Of a stretch of DNA of 64,000 bases, positions 27,670 to 37,110 are shown piece after piece. Under the pieces are notes generated by a model. It worked only from the letters and a program-made list of their open reading frames with translations, made no database searches and was not told the origin of the DNA. Where the stretch lies: contig CM037871.1 of the NCBI GenBank assembly GCA_021292105.1, positions 54,149,366 to 54,213,365 on the forward strand, given 5' to 3'. Position 1 is the first letter of the stretch. The number at the start of each line of letters is the position of its first letter. Both the position numbers and the translations under genes were made by a program. The DNA comes from Anadara kagoshimensis. Lineage: Eukaryota > Mollusca > Bivalvia > Arcoida > Arcidae.

Positions 27670-30600
27670 GCTATCTTACAGGTCTGTTCGGAAATGATCG
27701 GAACTCTTTGACATAAATTTGTTTAATCATGTCCGGATCAGCTATCAGTATTGACGGGAAATGTCCGATATACGTTCTGAAAGGAAAATAAAATGAACAT
27801 CGTGCAGTTTATTGTGGACAAAACAAATCAAAGTACTGAAAGTACTAAAATTCGCGAAAGATTAGAAAGACAGGGAGTTCAGTGTCTCCATCAATGTAGT
27901 GTCAGGTATATGAAGTTGTCAGGTAACTGAAAGGAGGTTGTTATGTTCACCTTGCATTGCTCCCAACACAACATAGCGGGTTCATGTAGTGTGCAATGTG
28001 CAGACTATGAGCATGGGGCTGTTTTAATATTCACACATTGGACCAATATTAAGGATTCATATAGGAAATAGTTCAATCCGAATAAATGCATGTATGGAAC
28101 CATCAAGGATGGTCAAAGTTACTTCCATCGTCATGGAGACCCTAATATTAAACAAGAGGTCCATGAGCCTTAATGCTCACATGCAGCTGAGTACATATCT
28201 CATGCAGAGGTTCAATGGTCATTGACATTAATTAAAGAGAATGTCCAAATAAATTTTCAGCAGTAAGGGCCAATTATATGTAAGGATTTTTTGCAAATGT
28301 ATTATAACATAACTAGTCATAAGAGTGCTACATATAATATATCTGAAATCTAGCTACAATATATTGTTTATAAACAACTAAAAAGGTAAAGAAAAATTTG
28401 AACCCATGACCTTAATCTAAATATCGCAATGAATATTAGGTCAATACCTACAATTTAGAAGCCTATACAAAAAGTTTATAGTTTTTGAGATAATTAACCA
28501 TGTCAGTATTTGTTTGCATCAGTGACCTTGACTTTTAAACTCATGTCCTTCATTCATATATCAAAATGATCGTTAGGCCAATACCTACGATATTTTAACA
28601 TATTGCCTATACAAAAAGTTTATAGTTTTTAAGACAATTAATCATTTCAGTATTCATTTGCATCTATAACCTTGACCATTAGACCTATGACCTACATTCA
28701 TATATCAAAATGAACATTGTGTAAATGCCTATAACATTCTGATATACATGCCTATAGAGAAAGTTTATCATTTTTGAGATAATTCACCATTTCAGTATTT
28801 GTTTGCATCTATGACCTTGACCTTTGAACCTATGACCTTCGTTCATATATGGAAATGACCGTAAGGCAAATGCCTACAATATTCTAATATACATGCCTAC
28901 ACAAAGAGTTCAAAGTTTTTGAGATAATTAACCATTTCAGTATTCGTTTACATCTATGACCTTGACCTTTGAACTTATGACCTCTATTCATATATCAAAA
29001 TGACCGTTGTGCAAATGCCTACAGTATTCCAATACACATGATGATGATGCCCATACAAAAAGCTTATAGTTTTCAAATATATTGACAAATACATTAATTT
29101 TGCAATTTCCCCCTCAAGTACCTTGCCATTATCTCATTTTGGCCCCTAAAGCTACAATATGTGCAAATCTAAAACTAGGTGCCCATAGTGTTTTACATGA
29201 AATATCTAAGTTATATCTCTTGTAGGTTCAGAGCAGATGATTTTTAAAGATTTTCACAAATTTCCCCTTTATGGGGCCCCAAGGGGACATAATCCTTGCA
29301 TTTGTGCTAATCTGAAAACCCCTTACTTGACCATTACTGTCAAATATCATCCAATTTGGCTCTGTAGTTTTGGAGGAATTGATAAAAAATGTGAAAAGTT
29401 TATACATGACGCACATCGGAGGAAGATAGATGGCAATTGCACATCTGAGCCTTTGGCTCAGGTGAGCTAAAAAGTTTATACAAGACGGATGAAGATAGAT
29501 GACAATTGTTCATCTGAGCCTTTGGCTCAGGTGAGCTAATAAGCTTCTGATATCTTTCATGTCATAATTGAGGATATTTTTAAATAAATTAATAACTTAA
29601 AAAAATTAACTATTATTTTATTATTATTTATATCACCAGAGTTGTGTTTTAAGAATTCGATAATTTTTGGAAGACTTTTTATTCCCGAGACCAGCATAAT
29701 TTTAGTAAATCTTGTAAACAACAATTTTTTCAATCGGGTGGCCGTTAGGATCCCCGCTGACTGGGTTTGACAGGTGACCCCTCTACAAAGGTTCTGTACA
29801 TGATAAAAATGTAGTTGACAGATGACCACTCTACAAAGTGATCGCTATCCCAGATTTCACTCTAATCAATTTATAATTTTTTAAGGATGACTTCACAGAA
29901 TGCTTTGAAAAACGGGAAAAGCAGTATGATAGCACAAAATTCCAAAATTTTTGTCTTAATATGGGGAGACTCCTCACATCAGCAGGGATTGAGCTTAACT
30001 TTTCGATGAGCCATACAATGAACTGTCAAGAGTGATGGTTGATCTGAATATATCAGGCATATACATTTGGATTATTCTATCCCTTGCTTTACTTTTCGAT
30101 ATTCAACATCTGCAATTACATTGACGAATGGTTTTGCAGAAAATGTTGATCTATAGGTACTGCCAATGTCAATGACTGTACAATTTTGGCAGATTTTGAT
30201 TTATTAGCAGGAACTTGTTTTGCATTACTAAAGGCTTGGGCCTGTTTGTGAGATTCAGAAATGTCATGTTTATTTACACTGTCAAGTTTATAACTAGTGC
30301 AACCCTCGGTAAATACAGATTTTTTTCCTGTCGAACTCTACACAATCGGCACACTTCATTCCGTCCTGCGTATCATACAACCAAGGCCTGCCATCTTCCC
30401 ATGGCTTTTTTATATGCTCCGATGCGTTTGGACTTATCATACTCTTGATAGTACTTTCGTTTTTCCGCAGGTCCTTGTTTAGCCTTTGGAGTCGATGCTC
30501 CTAAAAATTTCCACATGGCAGAAAGCCGGAAGTATCATTTTATACATAAATATCAGAAAAGGAAACGAAATGGCACCGTATTTGAATTCCGGTCGGAACA

Positions 30601-33600
30601 CCGGTCCATTTACACTTGTTAACTATATGATACCCATTTTTCAATTTTACTATTATTGTCGCCAGTCAGAAATATAAACAGGAAATCGGTAAACGGATCG
30701 GAATGTCAAATACACCGAACTGAAAATTCTAATCGCCACCTGGCAGCCCTGGGCGACCTGTGTATGATACATTTATCGCCCAGAGCGAAAAACTGGGCGC
30801 CCGTTAATCTCAATCCCTGATCGGGAGGGTTGGCAGGTATGATAAAGCGGAGAATATAGTTGGGGCGGAAAATATTAATATTGGGGCGAAACGTCCATAA
30901 CCCGCATTCAAAATTTGAGTTATCTACCTTTATTTCAACTTTGAACCTACATACGAGAGAGAGTTGATTATCTGTAACGGAAGAATATTCGGGTTGAGAA
31001 ATCTGCATGTAACAGCTAAATTCGAGAATGATCAAGATCATTCGCGAATAATAATATATCACGTGATAAATAGTATGTATAGCCAAACAACATTGACCTG
31101 TCCGCTTGACCTTTCATTTAAACATTTATTATGGACAGGTGGATTAAGTAACAGGGATCACGCGAGTATATTTCGTCTATATGATGTGAACACTAATCAT
31201 GGTAAACACTCTTGCTGCCAAATTAATTTTCAATGCAACATTGGCAGTGCCAAATTGAAGTTCACAATGCCAAATGATATGACGTCAACAATAGAATATG
31301 ACGTCAGACGCGCTTCTAGTCATAAGACACCATTAGTTAATTGAAGATTATAATCTCAATAGTCAACATTTCATATTTTTGTTTACTTTTCAAAAGAATT
31401 CGAGTATCTCTTAGAACGTATAAACCAAGAGTTGTCTATTCCATTGATAGGACATATGTGTCCCTATGACAGGCTGTCGGTAGAGTACACATATGTCCGT
31501 TTGGCAGCAAGAGGGTTAATGTGTATATGTATTAACGACGAATCCCGAAAGCTACCCATGTATCATATACCATTTTTTAAACCATTTTTTTCAATCAGAA
31601 AATACATCCAAAAAAAAATTTATATGACAAAAGGGTATATGACACACGTATTAGGTGGACCCTCCTATATGAATATTACTAATGAAAGGTCAAACGGACA
31701 GGTCATTGTTGTTTGTCTATATACTTTTACTCTTATGTAAAAAAAAGATAATTTTGATCACTTTTTTTCTTTCGTTGTTTTATATATGATTTTCGGATTT
31801 TATTTTCACAATAAAATCACTTGAACAGTGTAATACTGATGGAAATAATAATAAAATAACACAAGAGCGTATATCCTAAGTGATAAAAAGCTATTATATT
31901 TGTGTACTGTTTTTTTTTTTCATTTCGTTTCTCTAAACCATTGAGGTTACGAAGTAAGATGTATATTGTGACCATCGTGGTCATAATTATTTGGAGACGA
32001 GTATACTGCCGCTTGGCCTTGAAATATTTGATTGTTTTGGGCCAGTGAATATTCTATCCATTATATGTTTAAATAAAAAAAATCACCAGAAATCGTCTTA
32101 GACAAATTTTCCCGGATGTTCATCTGTCATGTGCTACTTTTGAATTTTTATGAAATAATACAATTCAAAAGTGTGCTACTTATGAATTGTATTATTTCAT
32201 AAAAATTCAAAAGTAGCACATGACACATCTATAGAAAATATTTGGACATCGGGGGAAATGATGAAAACGTCAGAAGGTTTATGTTCAATACAATTGAGGA
32301 TGAATTACTTACCCAACCACCGGGCCATACTTCTGGTTATGAAATCCCTAAAATAGACCCAAGTACTTACCCAACCACCGGACCATACTTCTGGTTATGA
32401 AATCCCTAAAATAGACCAAAGTACTTACCCAACAACCGGACCATATATATACTTCTGGTTATGAAATCCCTAAAATAGACCAAAGTACTTACCCAACCAC
32501 CGGACCATACTTCTGGTTATGAAATCCCTAAAATAGACCAAAGTACTTACCCAACCACCGGACCATACTTCTGAGTCAACTCTACATCGAGGTTATGAAA
32601 TCCCTAAATCGACAAAAAATAGATTAAGGAATGAATATGTAACATTTCAAAACTTACAAAAACCAAAAAGATTAAAGTACTGAGTATGGACGAGACATAA
32701 CTATTTATGAAAACTGTATTTGCTCATCAGTCATGTAAAGAAATGTTTCATAAATGTTTGTTTAATCGACACCTTATTCTACTTTCTCTATTACCTTATC
32801 GTTCATTAATTCTAGAACTACAGTCGTTTTATATTTTGTTGGCGTTTGTTCACATTGTACACATTGAGTTGAGTAATGGTATTTAACATCCCAGTTAAGA
32901 ATATTTTACTTATATCGAGACGTTGCCAACTATAAGCGAAAGTGTAGAAAAATGCCAGTGCGTTGCGCTGATGGCATTATACAGCAGGTTCTTTATCGTG
33001 CCACGCCTTCCGTGAAACGGAACTTCGTTTATTTTAAGTCCATCCAAAAGATCGTAATGCCGAGTGCTTGGCGATAGAACAGTAATTACCCACATTCAAC
33101 ACGGTCGGTGACTGACCGCAGTGGTTGTGTGTACAATGAAACAAGCAGTGATACATATTTAAATACACATCCATGTCCAAATCACAATCCAGAAGCAAAA
33201 ACTTTAAAACTGACAAGTTACGGAAGGGTAAAATCCCCTTGGTTAGCTAGCTACATGTGACACCCGCCACGTGTGTAATAAAAATTGTGAGAGAAAGGAA
33301 CATGGAGCTATGGGGCGTCAAATATATCCAGGGTTATCCTGGATACAGAGACATCAAACTTATCAACAATACTGTGATAACGGCAATAAAACAAAATCTC
33401 TGTAAAACATGCTGACACTAATTGACAACTTACAAAATCAATACTTAGCGCCATATAACATAGAGAATATAAACATGTGGAACATTTATCGTCAGAAAGG
33501 AAAAAACATTCCTGAAACAGCCATATAGAATATTTAATTTTTACATTGTCAAACTTGCCTTTGTTATCATGTCTGGTAGAATTCCGAGGTACGGTACAGG

Positions 33601-35979
33601 TTTGGGTCCTGGGAATTTTTTCAGTACTCTGGTTTTATATACCGGGTATCTGGAAGTAAATAAATTTACAATTACAGTCAAACTTGCTCAAGGGACACCT
33701 CTATATATAAGGACTACCTGGTTGTAAGGGTCAGTAAATTTTATCTTAATTGCTTACTATTCATATTATTTGGACGTTTATTTAAGCCGGTCACCTGCTC
33801 AAAAGGACCACTTTTACCGTTTCCCTTAGATGGCCTTTATTTAGACTTTTTGATTGTTATCTATCTTCTATTAAAACCTCGGATATAAAATTTACAATAA
33901 AAATATGTTTGTTCACTTGGATGATGTTGTTTTACGTCCAATTCAAGATCTTTTTCTGGTATCGAAACGATCAATTCTCACAAGACTATCCCAATAAAAC
34001 CCTCGACATTCGGCAAGAGACCATACAAACTTTCTTACGCTAGGATCTGCTTCATGTGGGGTTTGAATCTAGACAGTTGGATGCTTTACAGTTCGTAACC
34101 CTAGATTTTAGATCCGAGGGTTCTCAATCATCGAGTCGATATGATTTACTAAAAATTAATTTTATCACTTGTCAGATTAAGACACTATCTTTCAATTAAC
34201 AACAATTAGTAAGTAATGGCAACTCAGAAATAAAGTTGTTTTTATTGTGATTCTGTTTATTATCAACACACGTTGCTGTCTTTTTGTCATTATCTAAGGT
34301 GCCCATTTAAAGTCAGGGTTTTAATAACACAATATTACCATTTATCTTGTCCTGTAAGCATACACTTTGTTCATAATATGTTCTCTTGTTTCAGCTACAT
34401 TCGTCATAGTGCGAGACTTCAGTGTATTTTCCGGTGTTTAAACGAAATTTAAGGAAATTTAAGTGCTGTATGTAAAAATCTCTTTAAAATCTAATACAGA
34501 ATTTGCTTCGGTGCACCCGGTCACATTTCTCTGATGGAAGTTCATGTACTTAACATAATTTGCCAGTTTTTATTTTTAATTTTTTTACTTTGCTTTTTCG
34601 ATATGTGTAATTTGTAATTTAGTATAGTCGTTATAGGACCTTGGCGAGACATTAGACTCCGAGGATTTTTTCCAATCACATAAATATTTTCGTTAAATAA
34701 TTATTTTAAATCTTTGCTAAATAGTCTATACTGCATACAGACCCGTCATGTGCATTGTAATAGTCACATAACTCATACTAGTATTTGGAAGAAGTAATAA
34801 AATTGCCATAACATAATTTATTCGAGATAGAGTACTTAGATGATATATTATCATGTTTACCGTTCCAGTATAAATACAAATAAAAATCTTGACTCAGTAA
34901 ATAACAAAACAAAAAGTTGATAGTGTTAATGTTGATACGTTGGAATGTTTGGTATACTCTTCTGACGGCAATGTCTGAGATCAGTGTTGAGATAAGTACT
35001 GGGGTTTTACGTTTCAGTCAAGAATATTTCACTTATAGCGAGACGTTGCCAGCTATTTTAATTTCCTATGCGAAAGAACCGTGACCTTTATTTCCTAATG
35101 CCGAGTGCTTGGCGAAAAAACAGTCACTACCCACTTTCAAGTTTAGGGTCAGACCCGGTCGGGGTTCGAACCCACGACCGTCCAGTTCCGGATCGAGCAC
35201 TTTATCTATCTATTTAGCTATCACTTTGGTCAACAAAAATATGTGATTTTCAGAAATGAAGTGTTTAATGTTCAAGCCATTCTATTTGTGACACTTAATT
35301 ACTCTTTTATTCCATAGAAAACCAAATAAACTTAAATAAAGATGGATATTTGTCTCCTACCTGTACCTAGTCGCATCCTTGACTGGTGTAGAACATTTCT
35401 GCACAGAGTAAAACGTTATGGGGATTTGACATCTTGAAAAAAAAACAGGCAAATAGCGGATCCTGCTGCGCATATAACGTAAAACGTCACCGAGGACATC
35501 AATTCCGGTGTTAACATCGCCATTTGCGTCATTTAAAATCCACAAAGCGCCAACATTTTTCTTTTTACAGAAATACTTTATTTCAATCTCAGATGGGCAT
35601 ACAGATTTTCAGTAACAACTAAGTACAAATAAATGAACAATATCAAACATTATCCAATGTTATTTGATTTTCTATGGAAATAAAACATAATTCACTGTCA
35701 CAGACGGAATTACTTGAACAGTAAGTATAATGCGCTTTGTATATAACAACACTTTTGCAGTTAAAAAATGAAGTCATTCATTGTGTCCAACTAAATCACA
35801 CAACTTTCAAACATTTCTTATTCAAATATTCCACAATGATTGTATTTCAAAATTTCAATTATATTCAGATAATTTCATTATAAATATTGAAAATATACTT
35901 ACAAAACCAAAAATACCAAAATTGTGATAATAATCCATAACCATATAGGAATAACCGATACACACCCTAACATGTCCAT
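16945..35979 (-). CDS. Cytochrome P450, CYP3-like (clan 3), complete, 14 exons
   Basis: Exons: 35903-35979, 33559-33649, 32551-32603, 27680-27776, 26837-26953, 25766-25854, 24654-24802, 23178-23302, 22053-22158, 20356-20513, 19509-19597, 18940-19077, 18272-18434 and 16945-17031 (stop TAG). All phases agree, giving 1539 nt or 512 aa, the usual size for a microsomal P450. Residues about 1-25 form the membrane anchor, followed by the hinge [15 protein letters not shown]. Helix C has HWKFLR. The I-helix oxygen-activation motif is EGFDTTA (318-324). The K-helix ExxR is EVMR (374-377). The PERF-type motif is FNPERF (426-431). The heme-binding loop is [10 protein letters not shown] with the iron-ligand Cys at 454. 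[11 protein letters not shown] is typical of the CYP3 family. The expected role is NADPH-reductase-dependent monooxygenation at the ER of xenobiotics, steroids or lipids; the substrate is unknown. The intron 2 donor is GC (33557-33558) instead of GT, and the exon 13 donor is a weak GTTGGT. Exons 3, 7 and 9 have tandemly duplicated junctions downstream of them. It is a paralogue of 417-7928. Confidence 0.93.
18005..18225 (+). repeat. Dispersed repeat family A, plus orientation
   Basis: The copy runs from a truncated start through CACGTGAAATCCCACCGG, GAGGTCGGGTGCTTCAG, and AACGTGTTAATCAAAATTG. It lies in P450 intron 13. Further plus-orientation copies or fragments are near 4750-4960, 15120-15210, 17155-17260, 19335-19480, 22205-22280, 25010-25170, 27425-27560, 45345-45575 and 55195-55365. 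Confidence 0.6.
21000..22052 (-). repeat. 46-bp satellite seeded on the P450 exon 9 splice donor (about 23 units)
   Basis: Twenty-three units of about 46 bp (a few of about 39) run head to tail and abut exon 9 (22053-22158). In the transcript sense the unit starts with exon-like AACGTG or AACGCG followed by GTAAGTCAGCACCGACTAGC and ends ATTAATAAAA. The first unit is the genuine donor. By my count about 17 units keep an exact GTAAGT; the others have GATAAGT, GCAAGT or GTTAGT. The array makes up about two thirds of intron 9. Reading from exon 9 into the first intronic unit reaches a TAA within eight codons. Confidence 0.9.
22470..22660 (-). repeat. Dispersed repeat family B, minus orientation
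   Basis: This is the reverse complement of the 11700-11880 type, including GCAAAGTATTTTGTGG, CATAATTTTGGTCCAAGCAC and GGAATTGTATTCC. Located in P450 intron 8. Confidence 0.65.
24500..24653 (-). repeat. Tandem copies of the P450 exon 7 end plus donor
   Basis: In the transcript sense, exon 7 ends CTGTTATTGCAAG followed by GTACGTGTTG. Immediately downstream, about three more 44-48-bp copies of the last ~35 exon bases and the donor region follow, ending TACAAGATACGTG, GACAAAGTACGTG and TACAAGGTACGTG, plus a partial fourth. Two retain an AAGTACGT or AAGGTACGT donor; one has AT in place of GT. No acceptor precedes the copies, so they could act only as alternative downstream donors. Confidence 0.8.
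26065..26275 (+). repeat. Dispersed repeat family A, plus orientation
   Basis: This well-preserved copy passes AACGCGTGAACTTCCACC, GAAGTGAGGCCGGGTGCTCC and TGTTTAGCTAGCTACACCCG and ends at AATGAAAGAAACATGGAAC. Located in P450 intron 5. Confidence 0.65.
27621..27668. repeat. (GT)24 microsatellite next to the P450 exon 4 donor
   Basis: It is an uninterrupted GT run, read as (CA)n in the P450 transcript. It begins about 11 nt downstream of the exon 4 splice donor at 27679. A G-rich/GA-rich run lies at about 27005-27045 in the same intron. Confidence 0.95.
28151..29539 (+). mobile_element. Non-autonomous Helitron/Helentron-like element with core tandem array
   Basis: The 5' end is AACAAGAGGTCCATGAGCC with a subterminal GCTCAC. 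The centre is about four diverged ~145-bp units containing TGACCTTGACC words. The 3' end is a hairpin (CTGAGCC-TTT-GGCTCAG) followed by GTGAGCTAA, giving a terminal CTAA of the CTRR type expected for Helitrons. The 3' terminus is duplicated: a first end is at 29470 and a second at 29539. It has no transposase. It inserted into intron 3 of the P450 gene. The architecture matches HINE/pearl-type molluscan elements as I know them, but the subfamily is inferred. Confidence 0.65.
30130..30516 (-). pseudogene. Decayed hAT-like (KIAA1586/ZNF862-type) transposase N-terminus
   Basis: On the minus strand a frame from the ATG at 30516 begins MWKFLG and is basic. After a frameshift it continues with [14 protein letters not shown], and after another with a [19 protein letters not shown]-like stretch. 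This C-x2-C ... H-x-S arrangement resembles the TTF/zinc-finger start of hAT-derived proteins. Several frame changes and the absence of a long downstream frame show it is dead. It lies in P450 intron 3. Confidence 0.4.
31084..31718. mobile_element. Fold-back MITE, 635 bp
   Basis: The left terminus CAAACAACATTGACCTGTCC with GCTTGACCTTTCATT is matched by an inverted right terminus at about 31680-31718 (AATGAAAGGTCAAACGGACAGGTCA). It is the same family as 5300-5505. The termini contain AGGTCA-type half sites. It lies in P450 intron 3 and has no coding frame of its own. Confidence 0.65.
32125..32225. repeat. Perfect 43-bp inverted repeat with a 15-bp loop
   Basis: The left arm 32125-32167 and the right arm 32183-32225 are exact reverse complements, beginning TGTCATGTGCTACTTTTGAA. 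The structure is a fold-back element or the product of a template switch. It lies in P450 intron 3, just downstream (transcript sense) of the duplicated mini-exons. Confidence 0.9.
32304..32550 (-). repeat. Four tandem mini-exon copies of P450 exon 3, each with acceptor and donor
   Basis: In transcript order after exon 3 (32551-32603, 53 nt) come copies at 32493-32527 (35 nt), 32429-32469 (41 nt), 32371-32405 (35 nt) and 32313-32347 (35 nt). Each has an upstream CTATTTTAG acceptor and a downstream GTAAGT donor. All lack the same 18 nt (six codons) of exon 3. The 41-nt copy has a 6-nt insertion (two codons). Every length, including the parent, leaves remainder 2 on division by three, so any single copy could replace exon 3 without breaking frame, but two in series could not. 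Confidence 0.9.
32865..33115 (-). repeat. SINE copy (family 2)
   Basis: This is the reverse of the 11158-11400 type. It contains CAGCAGGTTCTTTATCGTGC, TTTATTTTAAGTCCATCC and TAATGCCGAGTGCTTGGCG. The tRNA-like head is missing or truncated. Located in P450 intron 2. Confidence 0.6.
33160..33400 (+). repeat. Dispersed repeat family A, reference copy
   Basis: This is one of at least twenty copies or fragments in the window. Diagnostic words in order are ACATCCATGTCCAAATCACA, AGAAGCAAAAACTTTAAAAC, TTAGCTAGCTACATGTGAC, CACGTGTGTAATAAAAATTG, GAAAGGAACATGGAGC and GGATACAGAGACATCAAAC. I see no box A/box B pair and no clear terminal inverted repeats, so the class (SINE or MITE) is undecided. Confidence 0.65.
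33917..34140. repeat. tRNA-SINE-like repeat (family 3)
   Basis: It begins TTGTTTTACGTCCAATTCAA and contains CGACATTCGGCAAGAGACC and a box-B-like GGGTTTGAATCTA. Related fragments lie at about 27070-27195 (TTTTACGCCCAAATCAAG) and 63440-63515. Located in the first intron of the intact P450. Confidence 0.45.
34995..35225 (-). repeat. tRNA-derived SINE (family 2) with clear box B
   Basis: On the minus strand the head contains TAGCTAAATAGA (box A-like) and GTGGGTTCGAACCCCG (box B). The family 2 body follows (GTGGGTAGTGACTG, CGCCAAGCACTCGGCATTAG). It is intronic in the P450 gene. It is not a functional tRNA, since the acceptor stem does not pair. Confidence 0.65.
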
Positions 35980-36023
35980 TACGGGTATACATTGACCTGG
36001 CTTATACACTGTAGATAACTTGA

Positions 36024-36150
36024 CCTATTATAACGGGTTATACGGTCGGGGTAGCCAGGACATCTATCATTCTGTGTTGTTCTGACTGTAGATCTCTTCC
36101 GAAAATCTTTGGTTAGTGTAGCCGGATACAACAATGTTCGCGTGACGTCA
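36024..36150 (-). promoter_or_regulatory. Candidate core promoter of the intact P450
   Basis: On the minus strand TTATAATAGG (36024-36033) lies about 45-55 nt upstream of the ATG at 35979, and a perfect CRE palindrome TGACGTCA (36143-36150) lies about 165 nt upstream. An AGGTCA half site directly follows the TATA-like box. Placement is plausible, but no transcript data are available to me. Confidence 0.35.
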
Positions 36151-36244
36151 GAAAACAAACGTTGCACTTACATGACTTTTTAACGCAGTTTCCAATTGTT
36201 CCTGTAACCGATAAACGGTGACCGCTAGTATAACTGTAAACATA

Positions 36245-36425
36245 GGTTTTTTAAGATTTCTTCCGAAGGACCCCTTGACTTTCATTACTAAAATGCCGTG
36301 TGCTTGGTGAAAGAACAGTCACTACCTATTTTCAAGTCTTCAGACCCCTGTGGGGGTTCTAGCCTACGACCTCCTACATACGAAGCGAACCCTATACCAA
36401 CTAAACCACCGTAGTCGTCTAAATC
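36245..36425 (-). repeat. SINE copy (family 2), diverged
   Basis: It contains GACTTTCATTACTAAAATGC, CCGTGTGCTTGGTGAAAG and AACAGTCACTACC in reverse orientation, with a degraded box B (GGGGGTTCTAGCC). It lies upstream of the P450 start. Confidence 0.55.
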
Positions 36426-36503
36426 CGTTAAAACTGACCGCATTTTCTTTTTCTTTAATATACAATGTGCATTTAATTAAACAATGGTATTTCTAAACTA
36501 CAG

Positions 36504-36710
36504 TATAGTGCATCAAGTTTGACCTGACTGTTTGACCTCTACTAGTAATTTGAATATTAGACAGAGCTAATAGACTGTGTGATTTGGGAAAGACAACATG
36601 TTTCATTACTATAAACACCCCGTACCAAGTATTACTATAATCTATCCTTACGTATCAACTTTATATAACCCTAAACAACACAGTGGCCACGTCAAACTTG
36701 ATGCACTATA
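36504..36710. mobile_element. 207-bp MITE with perfect 20-bp terminal inverted repeats
   Basis: The left TATAGTGCATCAAGTTTGAC and right GTCAAACTTGATGCACTATA ends are exact inverses. If the outer TA on each side is a target duplication, this is a Tc1/mariner-type MITE. No coding frame. Confidence 0.75.
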
Positions 36711-36769
36711 AAAATGAAAAGCAAATTGGAAACAATACTGAATTCTGAAACTTATATGGGTAGTAAATG

Positions 36770-37110
36770 TCAAAAACAAACATCAATGTCTGAATCATAA
36801 TCCAGAAGAAAAATTCCACCAGGGAAGCGAGGCTGGATGCTCCGGAAGGGTAAGGACCTCCTGTTTAGCTAACTACATCTGCCACGTTTTAATCATAATT
36901 GGAGAAGGGTCTGTCAGCGTACAGGCACGAGGGTACCGCATACACCAGTGTACCGGACAGACACCAGTGTACCAGAAACGGCCATGTCTAAGTAGTATAT
37001 GGATCCGGATAGAGAAAAAGTCGCGGCTGCCGGACACTGTTGCAAAATTGAGAGAAAGAAACATGGAACGACAAATATTTCCAGGTCAATTCTTGACACA
37101 GAGACACCAA
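36770..37110 (+). repeat. Dispersed repeat family A, with an internal insertion
   Basis: Family A words flank a roughly 130-bp insert at about 36905-37045 that contains a short direct repeat (GTACCGGACAGACACCAGTG region). The repeat then resumes with GAGAGAAAGAAACATGGAAC and CTTGACACAGAGACACC. Confidence 0.5.

Noticed and set aside
32304-32550. Reading the exon 3 array as a simple satellite only
   Set aside because: Each unit keeps an acceptor, a donor and an in-frame body, so calling it simple repeat would hide the exon structure; kept as mini-exon copies instead.
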